In this document: one piece after another, positions 48,569 to 48,691 of the stretch
How the letters are laid out: every line of letters starts with the position of its first letter
How positions within the stretch are numbered: the first letter of the stretch is position 1
From: Acidobacteriota bacterium
GTDB lineage: Bacteria > Acidobacteriota > Terriglobia > Terriglobales > Acidobacteriaceae
DNA length: 48,691 nucleotides
NCBI GenBank assembly: GCA_021779935.1
Contig: JAJXZT010000066.1
Location: 1-48,691 of the forward strand
Direction of reading: 5' to 3'
Program-made: the position numbers and the translations under genes
Notes under the pieces: model-generated
What the model was told of the DNA's origin: nothing
What the model saw: only the letters and a program-made list of their open reading frames with translations
Databases searched by the model: none

Positions 48569-48691
48569 GAACCTGTCTCATAAACATGTGGAGACTGAAA
48601 ATGGTGCATTCTAGGGATGCTCTGTGTGTCTCCGCAAGCGCCGATGGCAGGACGCTGGGAGTTAACCGAGGAACAGTGGGAGGTGGTCGAA
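48569..48691 (+). mobile_element. Left end of an IS5-family-like insertion sequence (truncated by window)
   Basis: A typical IS end, gaacctgtctcataaac, lies at 48569-48585, 26 bases after the metallophosphoesterase stop. A transposase frame follows within 75 bases. The right end and inverted repeat are outside the window, so the boundary and the target duplication cannot be checked. The IS5-like assignment rests on the end sequence and the protein start. Confidence 0.7.
48644..48691 (+). CDS. Transposase, N-terminal fragment only
   Basis: Only 16 codons are inside the window, reading MAGRWELTEEQWEVVE. The pattern 'ELTxEQWxxxE' at the very start is typical of IS5-family (DDE) transposases, which recognise the terminal repeats and catalyse cut-and-paste. 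The DDE residues lie beyond the window edge. It has no interruption in the part visible. Confidence 0.7.
   Translation, partial: MAGRWELTEEQWEVVE

Overview
This window reads as one chromosomal segment of a Gram-negative bacterium, most likely an Acidobacteriota member related to Terriglobus or Koribacter. That assignment is an inference. It rests on LPS/Kdo genes (waaA, lpxK, kdsC) beside a YhaM-type exonuclease and GatB, a DUF4382/DUF5666 lipoprotein, and REP-like 'gggtgccccacgttcgcgccc' elements of a kind I associate with that phylum. No 16S gene is present to confirm it.

Region 1 (1-28433) is mostly housekeeping. It holds dtd; a fatty-acid cluster with two tandem acpP genes and fabF; an ABC-2 exporter pair; a TonB-like secreted protein; xseA and a DUF2905 protein; secreted proteins of unknown role; waaA-lpxK; a leftward gatB-HAD-aroC-def run; a SurA-like isomerase; yhaM; kdsC; and two secreted metallopeptidases. 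Several clear intrinsic terminators punctuate it. One accessory insert lies inside this core: a single-gene PstI-type restriction-modification fusion (6545-9028), bracketed by two direct copies of a composite extragenic repeat.

Region 2 (28341-48691) begins at a tRNA-Ser(GCU) gene and looks like a genomic island. Its rightward arm (29627-41470) carries a Cys-rich protein coupled to a GHKL-ATPase/PD-(D/E)xK nuclease, a GIY-YIG-like protein, a PLD-SNF2 helicase, a large gamma-class N6-adenine methyltransferase, a DprA-like protein and a TPR-AAA+ ATPase. Its leftward operon (45864 to 41518) meets that arm tail to tail. The operon has eight tightly packed genes and ends in two Holliday-junction-resolvase-like nucleases, one of which lacks the catalytic lysine, and a GHKL ATPase fused to an HExxH zinc-protease motif. 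A divergent rightward operon (45960-48543) has a zinc-ribbon protein, a dual-specificity phosphatase, a serine recombinase, two small proteins and a metallophosphoesterase. The window ends inside the first codons of an IS5-family-like transposase.

The best candidates for something undescribed are the helicase/methyltransferase/DprA/AAA+ module, which resembles the accessory half of class 1 DISARM without its core, and the GHKL-zincin operon with its active/inactive nuclease pair. Both are read as probable anti-invader systems from gene content alone; no activity can be seen in sequence.
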